Source: Thermosulfuriphilus ammonigenes
GTDB lineage: Bacteria; Desulfobacterota; Thermodesulfobacteria; Thermodesulfobacteriales; ST65
Direction of reading: 5' to 3'
Assembly (NCBI RefSeq): GCF_011207455.1
Contig: NZ_CP048877.1
Span: 1,418,576 to 1,482,575, forward strand
Length of the DNA: 64,000 nucleotides
This document shows, one piece after another, positions 1-8,653 of the stretch. Numbering within the stretch: the first letter of the stretch is position 1; every line of letters starts with the position of its first letter. Below the pieces are notes generated by a model that worked only from the letters and a program-made list of their open reading frames with translations, was not told the DNA's origin and searched no databases. A program made the position numbers and the translations under genes.

Positions 1-123
1 CTTTTGGCCAATGTCGGCACAGTAGGCCACCACAGGGCACTGGTAGGTCTCTTTGAGCCACCTGAGGATGACCGAGGTATCCAGCCCCCCTGAGTAGGCA
101 AGGACGATCTTTCGCGGTTTCAT
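1..123 (-). CDS. argG: Argininosuccinate synthase, N-terminal part only (window edge)
   Basis: The first 41 codons of argininosuccinate synthase, which joins citrulline and aspartate using ATP in arginine synthesis. Translation from the ATG at 121-123 gives the N-type ATP pyrophosphatase loop SGGLDTS at residues 11-17, followed by a stretch ending YCADIGQK, as in the family. The rest lies beyond the window. It is 13 bases downstream of argF on the same strand, so aroF, argF and argG read as one operon. The identification rests on a short but very characteristic N-terminus. Confidence 0.93.
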   Translation of the reverse strand, partial: MKPRKIVLAYSGGLDTSVILRWLKETYQCPVVAYCADIGQK

Positions 124-136
124 GTCGGCAACTCCT

Positions 137-1060
137 TTAGCTATTTTCTGGATTAAGAAGCCACTCCAGCAGGGCCATGTGGAGCCACATTTTGTTTTCC
201 GCCTGCTCCCAGACCACCGACTGGGGGCCTTCAAGAACCTCTTCGGTGACTTCCTCCCCCCGGTGGGCGGGAAGACAGTGGAGAAAAATGGCCTCTTTTT
301 TGGCTTGGGCCATCAGAGAGGCGTTTACCTGATAAGGGGAGAAGACCTTCCTCCGGACATCCGCCTCCTTTTCCTGGCCCATACTGGCCCAGACATCGGT
401 GTTGACTACATCGGCTCCGGCCACGGCCTCCTCTGGCCTTCGGAGAAGGCGAATACGGTCACCGGCTAGGGCCTGGGCCTCGGCCAGTATCTGGGGATCG
501 GGATCGAAACCTTCCGGACAGGCCAGGACAAGTTCGAACCCCAGGCGGGCCGCGGCCTCTATCCACGAGTGGGCGACGTTGTTGCCATCTCCTACCCAGG
601 CCACCCGGATGCAGGAAATGTCGCCCTTTTTTTCCATAACCGTTAAAAGATCCGAGAGGACCTGACAGGGATGGTGCTGGTCGGTAAGGCCGTTGATTAC
701 CGGGATCTTGGCCCATCGGGCCAGCTCCTCGACCACCTCCTGACCAAAGGTGCGGATAACCAAGGCATGGAGATAACCTGAAAGCACCCGGGCGGTATCC
801 TTCAGGGGTTCACCGCGCTGGAGCTGAAGATCCCGGGTGGACAAGAAGGTCGTCTCACCACCTAAACGATACATGGCGGCCTCAAAAGAAACCCTGGTCC
901 TGGTAGAGGGCTTCTCAAAGATGAGACCTAATATTTTGCCCACCAGCGGTCTATGGGGAATTCCCCGGCGACTTCTCTCTTTGAGCTGCAAGGCCTGCTT
1001 AAGAAGATCTAGTATCTCTTCGGTGCTGAGATCCAAGACCCTCAGAAAATGTCTGGGCAT
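137..1060 (-). CDS. argF: Ornithine carbamoyltransferase
   Basis: Catalyses carbamoyl phosphate plus ornithine to citrulline in the cytoplasm. The 307-residue length is normal. The carbamoyl-phosphate loop STRTRVSFE is at residues 52-60, HPCQ lies in the middle, and the ornithine-side HCLPAHRG is near residue 262. The last two motifs and the arginine neighbourhood favour ornithine over aspartate carbamoyltransferase. The ATG is preceded by GGAGA at a good distance. It sits 11 bases after aroF and 13 bases before argG, indicating co-transcription. Confidence 0.96.
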   Translation of the reverse strand: MPRHFLRVLDLSTEEILDLLKQALQLKERSRRGIPHRPLVGKILGLIFEKPSTRTRVSFEAAMYRLGGETTFLSTRDLQLQRGEPLKDTARVLSGYLHALVIRTFGQEVVEELARWAKIPVINGLTDQHHPCQVLSDLLTVMEKKGDISCIRVAWVGDGNNVAHSWIEAAARLGFELVLACPEGFDPDPQILAEAQALAGDRIRLLRRPEEAVAGADVVNTDVWASMGQEKEADVRRKVFSPYQVNASLMAQAKKEAIFLHCLPAHRGEEVTEEVLEGPQSVVWEQAENKMWLHMALLEWLLNPENS

Positions 1061-1071
1061 GATCGTTCTCC

Positions 1072-2082
1072 TTATTCTTCCAAGAAGAGATTCATGGCTT
1101 TAAGTTCGTTTACCAATTCTTCAAACTGCCGGGGGTAGAGGGATTGAGGACCGTCTGAGAGGGCCTTTTCTGGCTGGTGGTGAACCTCTACCAGAAGTCC
1201 ATCTACGCCTACGGCGGCAGCGGCCTTGGCTAGAGGGATAACCAGGTCGCGGCGACCGGCGGCATGGCTGGGATCAACCACTATGGGTAGATGGGTCTCC
1301 CGACGCAGATAAGGAATGAGGCCCAGGTCTAGGGTGTTACGGGAGTGGTTGGCAAAGGTTCGAATGCCTCGTTCACAGAGGATTATCTGGGAATTGCCCT
1401 CGGCCATTATGTATTCGGCCGCCATAAGGAGTTCTTCCACACTGGCGCACATACCCCGTTTGAGAAGGATGGGCTTTTGGGCCTGGCCGGCCCGGCGGAG
1501 GAGACGATAGTTCTGCATGTTTCTGGCCCCGATCTGGATAATATCCGCGTACTCCTCGACCAGATCCAGAACCTCATGATCTGTGGCCTCGGTAACAATT
1601 AAAAGACCTGTTTCCTCCCGGACTTTGGCCAGGATCTTAAGCCCTTCTTCGCCCAGCCCCTGAAAGGAGTAGGGTGAGGTGCGCGGTTTAAAGGCCCCGG
1701 CCCGGAAGACACGAGCTCCGGCGGCCTTAACGGCCCGGGCAATGGTCATGGCCTGGTTGAGGCTCTCTACGGCGCATGGTCCGGCCATAAGGATCAGCTG
1801 CCCATCGCCGATGTTCAGCCCCCCGGGAAGCTTTATCTGGGTTGGGACAGGCTTCATCTCTCGGGAGACTAGCTTGTAGGGCTTGGAGACGGGGATGGCC
1901 TCTTTTACCCCCGGCAACTGGAGGAAGATCCCCGGGTCAATGGGACCTTTGTTGCGAAGGACACCGATGGCTGTCCGCTCCCCTCCTGGAATGACTTTGG
2001 CCTCCCAGCCGTGGCCCCTGATAACCTCCTCTACCCGCCGGATATCTTCTTCTGTGGCCCCTTTGGCCATCACTACCAGCAT
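1072..2082 (-). CDS. aroF: 3-deoxy-7-phosphoheptulonate (DAHP) synthase, type I-beta with regulatory N-domain
   Basis: First enzyme of the shikimate pathway, condensing phosphoenolpyruvate with erythrose 4-phosphate. Residues 1-70 form a small ferredoxin-like domain, as in Thermotoga-type enzymes where it mediates feedback inhibition. Residues 80-336 are the catalytic barrel, with GPCAVES, KPRTSPYSFQG and DPSHAAGRRD. The start has GGGGAGG upstream. It is the first gene of an operon continuing into argF and argG, an unusual pairing of aromatic and arginine synthesis. Feedback by tyrosine or phenylalanine is inferred from the domain, not seen. Confidence 0.95.
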   Translation of the reverse strand: MLVVMAKGATEEDIRRVEEVIRGHGWEAKVIPGGERTAIGVLRNKGPIDPGIFLQLPGVKEAIPVSKPYKLVSREMKPVPTQIKLPGGLNIGDGQLILMAGPCAVESLNQAMTIARAVKAAGARVFRAGAFKPRTSPYSFQGLGEEGLKILAKVREETGLLIVTEATDHEVLDLVEEYADIIQIGARNMQNYRLLRRAGQAQKPILLKRGMCASVEELLMAAEYIMAEGNSQIILCERGIRTFANHSRNTLDLGLIPYLRRETHLPIVVDPSHAAGRRDLVIPLAKAAAAVGVDGLLVEVHHQPEKALSDGPQSLYPRQFEELVNELKAMNLFLEE

Positions 2083-2123
2083 CTTTTGTCTGCCTCCCCT
2101 TTAGAACTCTCCAAAATACCCGA

Positions 2124-2151
2124 AAAATATTCCAAATATAAGGATCGTCAA
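2124..2151 (-). promoter_or_regulatory. Candidate sigma-70 promoter of aroF-argF-argG
   Basis: On the minus strand TTGACG (2146-2151) is followed after 16 bases by TATTTT (2124-2129). This predicts a transcript starting near 2117, with a leader of about 35 bases that contains the aroF ribosome binding site. The -35 box overlaps the inverted repeat at 2149-2167. Confidence 0.5.
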
Positions 2152-2167
2152 AGGGAAAATCCCTTTG
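2149..2167. repeat. 8-bp inverted repeat in the aroF / sensor intergenic region
   Basis: CAAAGGGA and TCCCTTTG are perfect arms around AAA. The element lies between the divergent aroF and solute-binding-protein genes and touches the candidate aroF -35 box, so it could be an operator. No T-tract follows on either strand, so it does not look like a terminator. Confidence 0.35.
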
Positions 2168-2236
2168 GGAGCGAAGATTTTAGTAAAAGCTGTCAGCCTT
2201 ATGTGTTAAAGTTGTCGTCTCTGACGGGGTTCTGTC

Positions 2237-3367
2237 TTGTCAAGTAAAATGATGTTCAAGAGGTGGGTCTGGTTGGGGATCGTGGGGCTTTTTTCCCTTT
2301 GGGGATGTCAAAGCCTCCAGCCTCAGCCCATAAAGATTGGTCTGGCCATTGATTTGAGTGGTTCTGGAGGCGTGGTGGGCGAGTATATTCGCAACGGGGT
2401 GATGCTGGCTGTCCGGGAAATCAATGAAGCCGGGGGTATAAATGGACGCCGGCTTAAGTTGATCATCCAGGACGATGCCGGCACCCATCAGGGAGCCCTG
2501 ACCGCCGATCAAAGGCTAGTTTCTCAGGGGGTAGTGGCCATATTGGGGCATTCTACCTCCTCGACAACCCTTGTTGGTCACTCATACCTTTCTTCGCGGA
2601 AGATTTTGGAGATTACCGCCTATGCCACCACCTCGGAGCTTTCCGGCAGGGACGATTTTCTTTTTCGCACCTGTGTGGACACCAGGCTCTATGCCCGGGT
2701 AATTGCCCGCTACCTTAAAGACAGGGGGTATCACCGGGTGGTTACCTTGCTCGATGTGGGCAATTTTGCCTACTCTTTGGATCTCTATCGCTACCTGGCC
2801 ACCATCTTCCCGGGGACGATAGACTTTGTGCGGTATCATCCGGCGAAAGATCGCTCCCGTTATAAGAGCCTGGTGGAGCGCATTCTTTCCCTAAGGCCCG
2901 AGGTGGTCTTTCTTTTAACCGATACCTATACCACCGCCTTTTTTGTCCAGCGACTCCGGCAGGCGGGCTTTAAGGGCAACTTTTTGGCCACTATCTGGGC
3001 CCAAAGCCCGGAGCTTAAAGAATTTGGCGGTCCAGCCACAGAGGGCCTGGAGCTGATCTCCTATGTCCCCTGTCAGCGAAAGACCAGAGCCTACAAGGCC
3101 CTTAAGGAAAAGGTCAAAAGATATTTTCATCACTCCCTGACAGCCTGGACAGCTACCGGATACGAAATGGTAGAAGTCCTCTCCCAGGCCCTTAAGGCCT
3201 GCCCCCAGGCCCAGCCCGACTGTCTCAAGGAAGCCCTACTTAAAGGCACCTTCCCTACTGTTTTAGGGCAGATCCATTTTGACCCTTATGGAGACGTTGT
3301 CCGCCCTCTTTATTTGATAAAAATTCAGAACAATCGTTTTGTTGATCTCGGGATAATTGAACCATGA
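2237..3367 (+). CDS. Periplasmic solute-binding lipoprotein (Peripla_BP_6 / LivK-like)
   Basis: A branched-chain-amino-acid type ABC binding protein. The signal peptide ends in a lipobox LWGC (Cys24 from the TTG start), and the mature part starts IKIGLAIDLSGSGGVVGEYI, typical of the family. The TTG at 2237 opens the frame, but ATGs at 2249 and 2252 are equally possible; no clear Shine-Dalgarno decides. No permease or ATPase genes are nearby. Its stop overlaps the start of the hybrid histidine kinase by four bases (ATGA), so it probably acts as the ligand-sensing partner of that kinase rather than in transport. The ligand is unknown. Confidence 0.85.
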   Translation: MSSKMMFKRWVWLGIVGLFSLWGCQSLQPQPIKIGLAIDLSGSGGVVGEYIRNGVMLAVREINEAGGINGRRLKLIIQDDAGTHQGALTADQRLVSQGVVAILGHSTSSTTLVGHSYLSSRKILEITAYATTSELSGRDDFLFRTCVDTRLYARVIARYLKDRGYHRVVTLLDVGNFAYSLDLYRYLATIFPGTIDFVRYHPAKDRSRYKSLVERILSLRPEVVFLLTDTYTTAFFVQRLRQAGFKGNFLATIWAQSPELKEFGGPATEGLELISYVPCQRKTRAYKALKEKVKRYFHHSLTAWTATGYEMVEVLSQALKACPQAQPDCLKEALLKGTFPTVLGQIHFDPYGDVVRPLYLIKIQNNRFVDLGIIEP

Positions 3368-5961
3368 AGCCTCTGACCGTCTCCCTCCGCAACGCCATCA
3401 TTGTCATCGGAATTTTCTGGTTCATGCTCTCATTTGTTCTGGTTTTCTTGGCCCAGAAAAGGGAGCGGGAGGAGTTTTATGCCACCTTAATTATCTCTCG
3501 GGTAGGGCTTTTCTGTGAGACCTTAGGAGAATCCATTTCTGAAAAGGCCCAGACCATCGAACAACTCATTGCCCATGGCCGTAATCATCCAGATGAGCTT
3601 CTCAAGCGTCTGGATTTCCTGCCACCTAAAGATCTCTTCTATCTTCTTGATCCTCAGGGCCAGATAGTGGCCATTCGTAAAGGTTACGAGGAGTACTTAG
3701 GCCTTGATCTTTCTCGGGTGAGCTATGTCCTTGAGGAGACTAGGGGAACAGAGGTCCGTCAGTCCTTTTTTAGCCAGCGTCCGGTAGTTATTTGGGTCTG
3801 GCGTCTTGATGGAGGCCAAAGCCTGGTCCTGGAGATGGATTTGAGCTTCATCGCTCGGGTGGCTCGTTCTTTTGATCGGGCCATTCTTGGTCATGAAGGA
3901 CTCCTTTTCGTTCTTTCTCAGACGGGCTCGGTGGTCTATCATCCGGAGGAAGAGTTTGTCCGCACCAGGCACAACCTGGGGTTTGATATGGTATCCCAGG
4001 AGGATATCGATGATTCGGAGCTCTTCCAGGTAACCTTCCACAACCGGAGCTATTTTGCCTATCGGCGAAAGATTCCCTATGTCGGTGGATGGCAGGCCTA
4101 TTATGTTATCCCCGTAACCGCAGTCTGGAAGGCTGTTTTTCGGGATACCTTTTTAGCCGGCGTGGCCATGGGAGGGATCCTGGTCTTGATCCTCTTTTCC
4201 ATCCATCATCTTCTTGCCAGACGCTTTTCCCGGCCGGTGACCAAGCTAGTGGAGGCCATCGCCCAGCTGGAGAAAAAGTCGGCCAATGCCCTTATCCCGA
4301 ACCATATAGCCGGCGAGACCTGGGAACTTCAAACTATTGTTCGGGCCATCAACGACCTGGTGGCTGACCTTAAGCGGGCCAACGAGGAGCTTTTGGCCTC
4401 CAAGGAGGGGGCCGAGGAGGTCAAAGGCTTCCTGGAAACCATTATCAGCAATCTGAGCATTGGTTTGGCCGTCCTTGAACCCGACGGCCGTGTGCGTCTG
4501 GTTAACCCGACCCTCTGCGCCATGGTTGGACGGGATGAAGAAGAACTCATAGATCTCCCCTGTTACACGGGCTTCCGAAGGCGGGAGACCCCGTGTCCCG
4601 AATGTTCTTTGGAGGAAGTGGCCGCTGGTAAGGTGGCCTCGGCCAGGACTGTAGTCTCCGTCCTCCGAGATCAGGAGCCTTTTTACTATGAGGTGATTCT
4701 CTCTCCGGTCAGAGATGCCTCGGGAAAGGTGCGGCAGATAATCGAACTCGTCAGGGATATTACCGAGATGAGGCGGGCCGAGGAGGAGAAGGAGGCCCTT
4801 CAGGCCCAGCTCATTCAGGCCCAAAAGATGGAGGCTATCGGCCGGTTAACGGCTGGCATCTGTCATGATTTCAATAACATCCTTATGGCCGTCATGGGCA
4901 ATGTGGAGCTTCTACTATACACTACCGATGAGGGTGACACGGCCTATCAGAGGCTGATAGTTATAAAAGAGGCCGTAGAAAGGGCCAATCGGCTCACCCG
5001 AGACCTGCTGGCCTTCTCCCGACGTCAGATATTCTCCCCCAAGGTGATAGACTTAAACGAACTCATTGAGAACCTGAAGAATCTCCTTCAGCGGACTTTG
5101 GGAGAAGACATCAGGCTTCGACTCAACCTGGTGGAGAGAGTCTGGCCTATCAAGGTTGACCCCTCTCATCTGGAGCAGATCATCCTTAACCTGGCTGTCA
5201 ACGCCCGTGAGGCCATGGAGGAGGGAGGAGAACTCCTCATTAAGACCGAAAATATCGAAGTTGATTCTTCCTGGGCGGAACGTTACCAGATGCCCCCTGG
5301 GGCCTATGTCCGCCTGACGGTGGCCGATACCGGTTGCGGGATTCCGGAGGAGATTCAAGACAAGATTTTTGAGCCCTTCTTTACCACCAAAAAGGAGGGT
5401 ACCGGGCTGGGGTTGGCCACGGTTTATGGAATCGTCCGCCAGAATCGGGGGCATATTCACGTCTTTAGCCGGCCTGGTGAAGGAACCACTTTTTACATCT
5501 ATCTTCCTCGCGCTGATGAAGCTATGGTGGCTTCGGAGGAGGGCGGCCGGGAAGAGTCTCCCGCTGGGGGGCAGGAAACAATACTGGTGGTAGAAGATGA
5601 AGACTGGGTGCGCAACCTAATTGTCGAACTGTTGTCCAGCCAGGGCTATCATGTCCTTTCGGCCGAGGATGGGCCTACGGCCCTTAAGGTGGCCGAGGAA
5701 TATCAAGGCCCTATACATCTTGTCGTTTCGGATATTGTCATGCCCGGAATGAAGGGACCAGAGCTGGTCAAGAAGCTTTGGGAACATCGGCCCCGGATGG
5801 CAGCCCTTTTTATCTCTGGCTACCCCAAAGATTCTTTTAATCTGGAGGCCCTGGGATTGTCACATCTTTCTTTTCTGGCTAAGCCCTTCAGCACTAAAGA
5901 TCTCCTCTCCCGGGTGAGAGAGATCCTTGACGGACAACAGGCGACGGCAGAGGGTAAATAA
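3364..5961 (+). CDS. Membrane hybrid sensor histidine kinase with receiver domain
   Basis: An 865-residue signal transducer. In order: membrane helix at 10-30, extracytoplasmic Cache-like sensor to about 260, second helix at 262-284, HAMP, PAS at about 355-470, HisKA with phospho-acceptor His501 in ICHDFNN, HATPase with NAREAMEEGG, DTGCGIPEE and GTGLGLATVYG, and a C-terminal receiver with Asp790 in VSDIVMPGM. The PAS domain holds Cys400, Cys411 and Cys414 (Cx10CxxC), a spacing shared with the kinase at 56930-58360. It is translationally coupled to the upstream binding lipoprotein. The end of the gene overlaps the convergent HAD gene by 102 bases. The output regulator is not in the window. Confidence 0.93.
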   Translation: MKPLTVSLRNAIIVIGIFWFMLSFVLVFLAQKREREEFYATLIISRVGLFCETLGESISEKAQTIEQLIAHGRNHPDELLKRLDFLPPKDLFYLLDPQGQIVAIRKGYEEYLGLDLSRVSYVLEETRGTEVRQSFFSQRPVVIWVWRLDGGQSLVLEMDLSFIARVARSFDRAILGHEGLLFVLSQTGSVVYHPEEEFVRTRHNLGFDMVSQEDIDDSELFQVTFHNRSYFAYRRKIPYVGGWQAYYVIPVTAVWKAVFRDTFLAGVAMGGILVLILFSIHHLLARRFSRPVTKLVEAIAQLEKKSANALIPNHIAGETWELQTIVRAINDLVADLKRANEELLASKEGAEEVKGFLETIISNLSIGLAVLEPDGRVRLVNPTLCAMVGRDEEELIDLPCYTGFRRRETPCPECSLEEVAAGKVASARTVVSVLRDQEPFYYEVILSPVRDASGKVRQIIELVRDITEMRRAEEEKEALQAQLIQAQKMEAIGRLTAGICHDFNNILMAVMGNVELLLYTTDEGDTAYQRLIVIKEAVERANRLTRDLLAFSRRQIFSPKVIDLNELIENLKNLLQRTLGEDIRLRLNLVERVWPIKVDPSHLEQIILNLAVNAREAMEEGGELLIKTENIEVDSSWAERYQMPPGAYVRLTVADTGCGIPEEIQDKIFEPFFTTKKEGTGLGLATVYGIVRQNRGHIHVFSRPGEGTTFYIYLPRADEAMVASEEGGREESPAGGQETILVVEDEDWVRNLIVELLSSQGYHVLSAEDGPTALKVAEEYQGPIHLVVSDIVMPGMKGPELVKKLWEHRPRMAALFISGYPKDSFNLEALGLSHLSFLAKPFSTKDLLSRVREILDGQQATAEGK

Positions 5962-6585
5962 ATCCATCTGCTGGCGGTAGAGGACGGCCGGCATTCCTAA
6001 GGATTTGGCCGCTGGGAGATCTTCCTCGGGATCATTCCCGATGAGGACGGCCTGTTGGGGGGTGACTCCAAGCCTATTTAAGGCCACCTTTAGGATCCGG
6101 GGGTCTGGCTTGGCCACCTTTGCTTCACAGGCCAGAACAATGGCCTCGAAGTAATCGTGGAGTCCAAAATCAACCAAAAGTTCTCTTAGGCGTCCATCCC
6201 AGTTAGAGACAATGGCCAAGAGGATTTTTTCTTCTTTGAGCCACGAAAGGGCCCTTCTGGCCCCGGCGGCCAGACGGAAGGCCTCCCGGCGACCAAAGGC
6301 CTGGTAGGCAAGTCTAAAGGCCGGCTCAAGCAGATCAGGGGGGATGAGCCCCGCTACCGTCTGGCTAAATATCTGCCTCCAGATCCTTTGGCATCTTTGG
6401 GGGCTGGGGTTGGCACGTAGCTTAAGACGCCCCTTCCGCCAGGCCTGACGAAAGCGATCTTCAAGGATCTCCGGATCAACTTTAATGCCCAGCCCTCTCA
6501 AGGACTTAGCATAGACAGCCCCTACAGTAGGGTGAATGTGAAAGAGGGTTCCTTCAGCGTCAAAGAGGAGGGCCTTAATCTTCAA
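5860..6585 (-). CDS. HAD-superfamily hydrolase, last gene of the biotin operon
   Basis: A 241-residue HAD phosphatase-like protein. Motif I is DAEGTLF (the second Asp of the usual DxDGTL is Glu), motif II is VSNWDGR, the motif III Lys is in AKVAKPDP, and motif IV is GNDPEEDLPAAKSLGM. An upstream TTG (6609) would add eight residues, but AGGAGG sits seven bases before the TTG at 6585, which is therefore the better start. It overlaps bioD by 11 bases, so it is co-translated with biotin genes. Its last 34 codons are antisense to the hybrid kinase gene. The substrate is unknown. Confidence 0.82.
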   Translation of the reverse strand: MKIKALLFDAEGTLFHIHPTVGAVYAKSLRGLGIKVDPEILEDRFRQAWRKGRLKLRANPSPQRCQRIWRQIFSQTVAGLIPPDLLEPAFRLAYQAFGRREAFRLAAGARRALSWLKEEKILLAIVSNWDGRLRELLVDFGLHDYFEAIVLACEAKVAKPDPRILKVALNRLGVTPQQAVLIGNDPEEDLPAAKSLGMPAVLYRQQMDLFTLCRRLLSVKDLSHPGEEIFSAEGLSQKRKM

Positions 6586-7249
6586 GGAGAAACCTCCTGG
6601 CGGCTTCAAGGAGCTTCTTGTCGGCAGACAACCCCTCCAGGGGCGGTAGGGTAAAGGTCCGGGCTATATCGGCCCGTTGGGTGATGGCCCTAAGGCTCTC
6701 TTGGGCCAGAAAGGGATCTTTGGCCAAAAAGAGATTATAGACCAGGCCTTTGACGGGGATTCCTCTAGTCTTCAGGGCCTCTAAAGTCAGCAGGGTGTGG
6801 TTGATGGTTCCCAGCCGGGCTGGTGAGACAACCACCGCCTTGGCTTTAAGGGCCAGAATAAGATCGGCTGTGGTCGTGGTAGCGGTAAGGGGGACCAGCA
6901 GACCGCCGGCTCCCTCAATAAGGAGAAAGTCGTGCTTCCGGGCCAGGGTTTGGGCCGCCTTAATGATGGTCTCAAGGGAGATGTCTTTTCCGGCCACCCG
7001 GGCCGCAGTCTCCGGGGCCGCGGGATAGGGGAAGATATAGGGACAGGTGAGTTTAAGGAGCTCTGGTGGGTCGGGAGGAAGCTCCATTACCCGGCGGTGG
7101 CATTCTATGTCTTCGGGAGAGGTGGTCCCGGTCTGGACTGGTTTTTGGGTGATCACTCGTTTGCCTCCCCCCATGAGGGCTCGAGCCAGGATTCCTGTGG
7201 CCACGGTCTTGCCGATCCCGGTGTCAGTGCCGACCACAAAGAGGATCAT
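6575..7249 (-). CDS. bioD: Dethiobiotin synthetase
   Basis: Closes the ureido ring of dethiobiotin from diaminopelargonate, CO2 and ATP. At 224 residues it has the normal length. The P-loop GTDTGIGKT is at residues 7-15 and IEGAGGLLVPL is mid-protein. The open frame extends upstream, but the family N-terminus MILFVVGTDTG and the ATGA overlap with the bioC stop fix the start at 7249. It follows bioC and precedes the HAD gene in the biotin operon. Confidence 0.95.
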   Translation of the reverse strand: MILFVVGTDTGIGKTVATGILARALMGGGKRVITQKPVQTGTTSPEDIECHRRVMELPPDPPELLKLTCPYIFPYPAAPETAARVAGKDISLETIIKAAQTLARKHDFLLIEGAGGLLVPLTATTTTADLILALKAKAVVVSPARLGTINHTLLTLEALKTRGIPVKGLVYNLFLAKDPFLAQESLRAITQRADIARTFTLPPLEGLSADKKLLEAARRFLLED

Positions 7250-7995
7250 CTTCTTCTCTCCCACACAAAGAGCATTGGTTGATAGGTAAGAGGTAGCCCC
7301 CGGGGGCCAGCTAACCTTTGGTAAGCCATCTCCCACTTTCTTAGATCTTTAAGAGACCAGAGGGGCCTAAAGTGTCCCATGGCCCCGGTAGCTCGGATAT
7401 GGTTTAAAACCTCCCTGGGGCTGCTGAAATAGAGTTTCTTTTGCCAGGTGCGCTCCTTGAGAGGAATAAAATAGTCTTCTTTTAAGGCTTTTATCTCTTC
7501 GTGGGAAAGGATGGGCCCGGGGCGTCTGGCGGTGGTAAAGACCTCGGCCATGGTCTCCGGGCCAAAGGTGGTAAAGGCCAAGATTCCTCCGGGGGTAAGC
7601 CTGCCGGCCATCTGGACAAAGGCCTTCTGGGGGGCGAGAAACCACTGGAAGGTGGCGTTGGAGACAATGAGGTCAAATTTTCCCCTGACCCAGGAGAGAT
7701 CTTCTCCGTCGGCAGCAACAAAGAAAAGCGGAAGGCCCCGGAGATAGCCTCCGGCCTCAGGTACAATATCGCTGGCCAGGTAGCTCCTGATAGGAAGACG
7801 TCTTAAGGCCTCCCTTGAGAAGAGGCCTGTTCCGGCCCCAATCTCAAGGACCCGGTCAAATTTTCTTTTCAGGGCTTCAAGGGCGCGCACAAGCTCTGTG
7901 GCCATTTCTTTTTGAATGAGGGCTTGGGCCTCATAAAGGGGAAAGGCCTTGGAGAAGCGGAGGCGGAGGCGTCTCTTAAGCCTGTCAGGCTTCAT
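7246..7995 (-). CDS. bioC: Malonyl-ACP O-methyltransferase
   Basis: Methylates malonyl-ACP so that fatty-acid synthase can build the pimeloyl chain. It is a class I SAM methyltransferase of 249 residues, with motif I VLEIGAGTGLFS and a post-motif stretch LIVSNATFQWF (the family usually shows SNA..QW). The start MKPDRL at 7995 is preceded by a GGGAAAGGGA stretch and overlaps the end of bioG by 11 bases; the longer upstream frame is rejected. Pairing with BioG supports BioC rather than a generic methyltransferase. Confidence 0.92.
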   Translation of the reverse strand: MKPDRLKRRLRLRFSKAFPLYEAQALIQKEMATELVRALEALKRKFDRVLEIGAGTGLFSREALRRLPIRSYLASDIVPEAGGYLRGLPLFFVAADGEDLSWVRGKFDLIVSNATFQWFLAPQKAFVQMAGRLTPGGILAFTTFGPETMAEVFTTARRPGPILSHEEIKALKEDYFIPLKERTWQKKLYFSSPREVLNHIRATGAMGHFRPLWSLKDLRKWEMAYQRLAGPRGLPLTYQPMLFVWERRR

Positions 7996-8653
7996 TTGTC
8001 CCTTTCCCCAGAAGATTTCCCAAATGCTGGAAACGATAGAAGGGGAAATGCCCCCAGTTTTTTTCCTGATAATTAAAACCAAACCTTACCCAGAAGGCTT
8101 TCTGGCTCCGGGGAGGAACTATTCTGTCTCTTGTTCCTACCAGGATATTTACCTTCCCTTTAGGAACCACTCTCCTGGCCTCAAGGGCCGTGAGGGCCTT
8201 GAGTTCTTCCAGAATCTCGGTTGGATTTCGCCGGGGGCGATTTTGCCAGAAGCGTTTAAGCCCCTCTTCTCCCTGAAACATGTTTTTATAAAAAGCCTCA
8301 AGGGTTTTCTGAGGGCTGGCTTTAAGGGCGGAAATGGTTCGAGTCATGATCCGGGGGTGTATGCCCCAGTCGGGGTGACAGAAGGCCCCGGTGCCGTTTA
8401 TGAAAGTCCAGGTGTCGGCCGAAAGGCGATCGATCAGGGAGAGGGCCACAGAAACTCCGGCAGACCAGGCTAAGACGTGTATCCGTGGGTAAGGGGGAAG
8501 GTCGGGAAGGCGAATCTGGCGATAGTCATAAACTAAGGCCAAGTCATAGGGGCCCTTGATTAAGGGGAGGAAGGGCCGTTCATCCATGGCCCAGCCCGTA
8601 AAGAAGAGGACCAACTCTGGTCGGCCCTCACGGATCAAAAAGACCAGGTTCAT
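7985..8653 (-). CDS. bioG: Pimeloyl-ACP methyl ester esterase, BioG type
   Basis: Removes the methyl group from pimeloyl-ACP methyl ester, ending the BioC cycle; it replaces BioH. The 222-residue alpha/beta-hydrolase starts MNLVFLIREG. The nucleophile Ser lies in LAWSAGVSV, the acid in GTRDRIVPP, and the His in WGHFPFY near the C-terminus. The start ATG shares one base with the bioF stop (TGATG), which fixes it at 8653; a longer upstream frame is antisense noise over bioF. BioG is assigned from this N-terminus, the small size and the operon position. Confidence 0.88.
   Translation of the reverse strand: MNLVFLIREGRPELVLFFTGWAMDERPFLPLIKGPYDLALVYDYRQIRLPDLPPYPRIHVLAWSAGVSVALSLIDRLSADTWTFINGTGAFCHPDWGIHPRIMTRTISALKASPQKTLEAFYKNMFQGEEGLKRFWQNRPRRNPTEILEELKALTALEARRVVPKGKVNILVGTRDRIVPPRSQKAFWVRFGFNYQEKNWGHFPFYRFQHLGNLLGKGTNEA

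Noticed and set aside
4246-4824. 192-codon minus-strand frame in the kinase gene
   Set aside because: Shadow of HAMP/PAS coding sequence.
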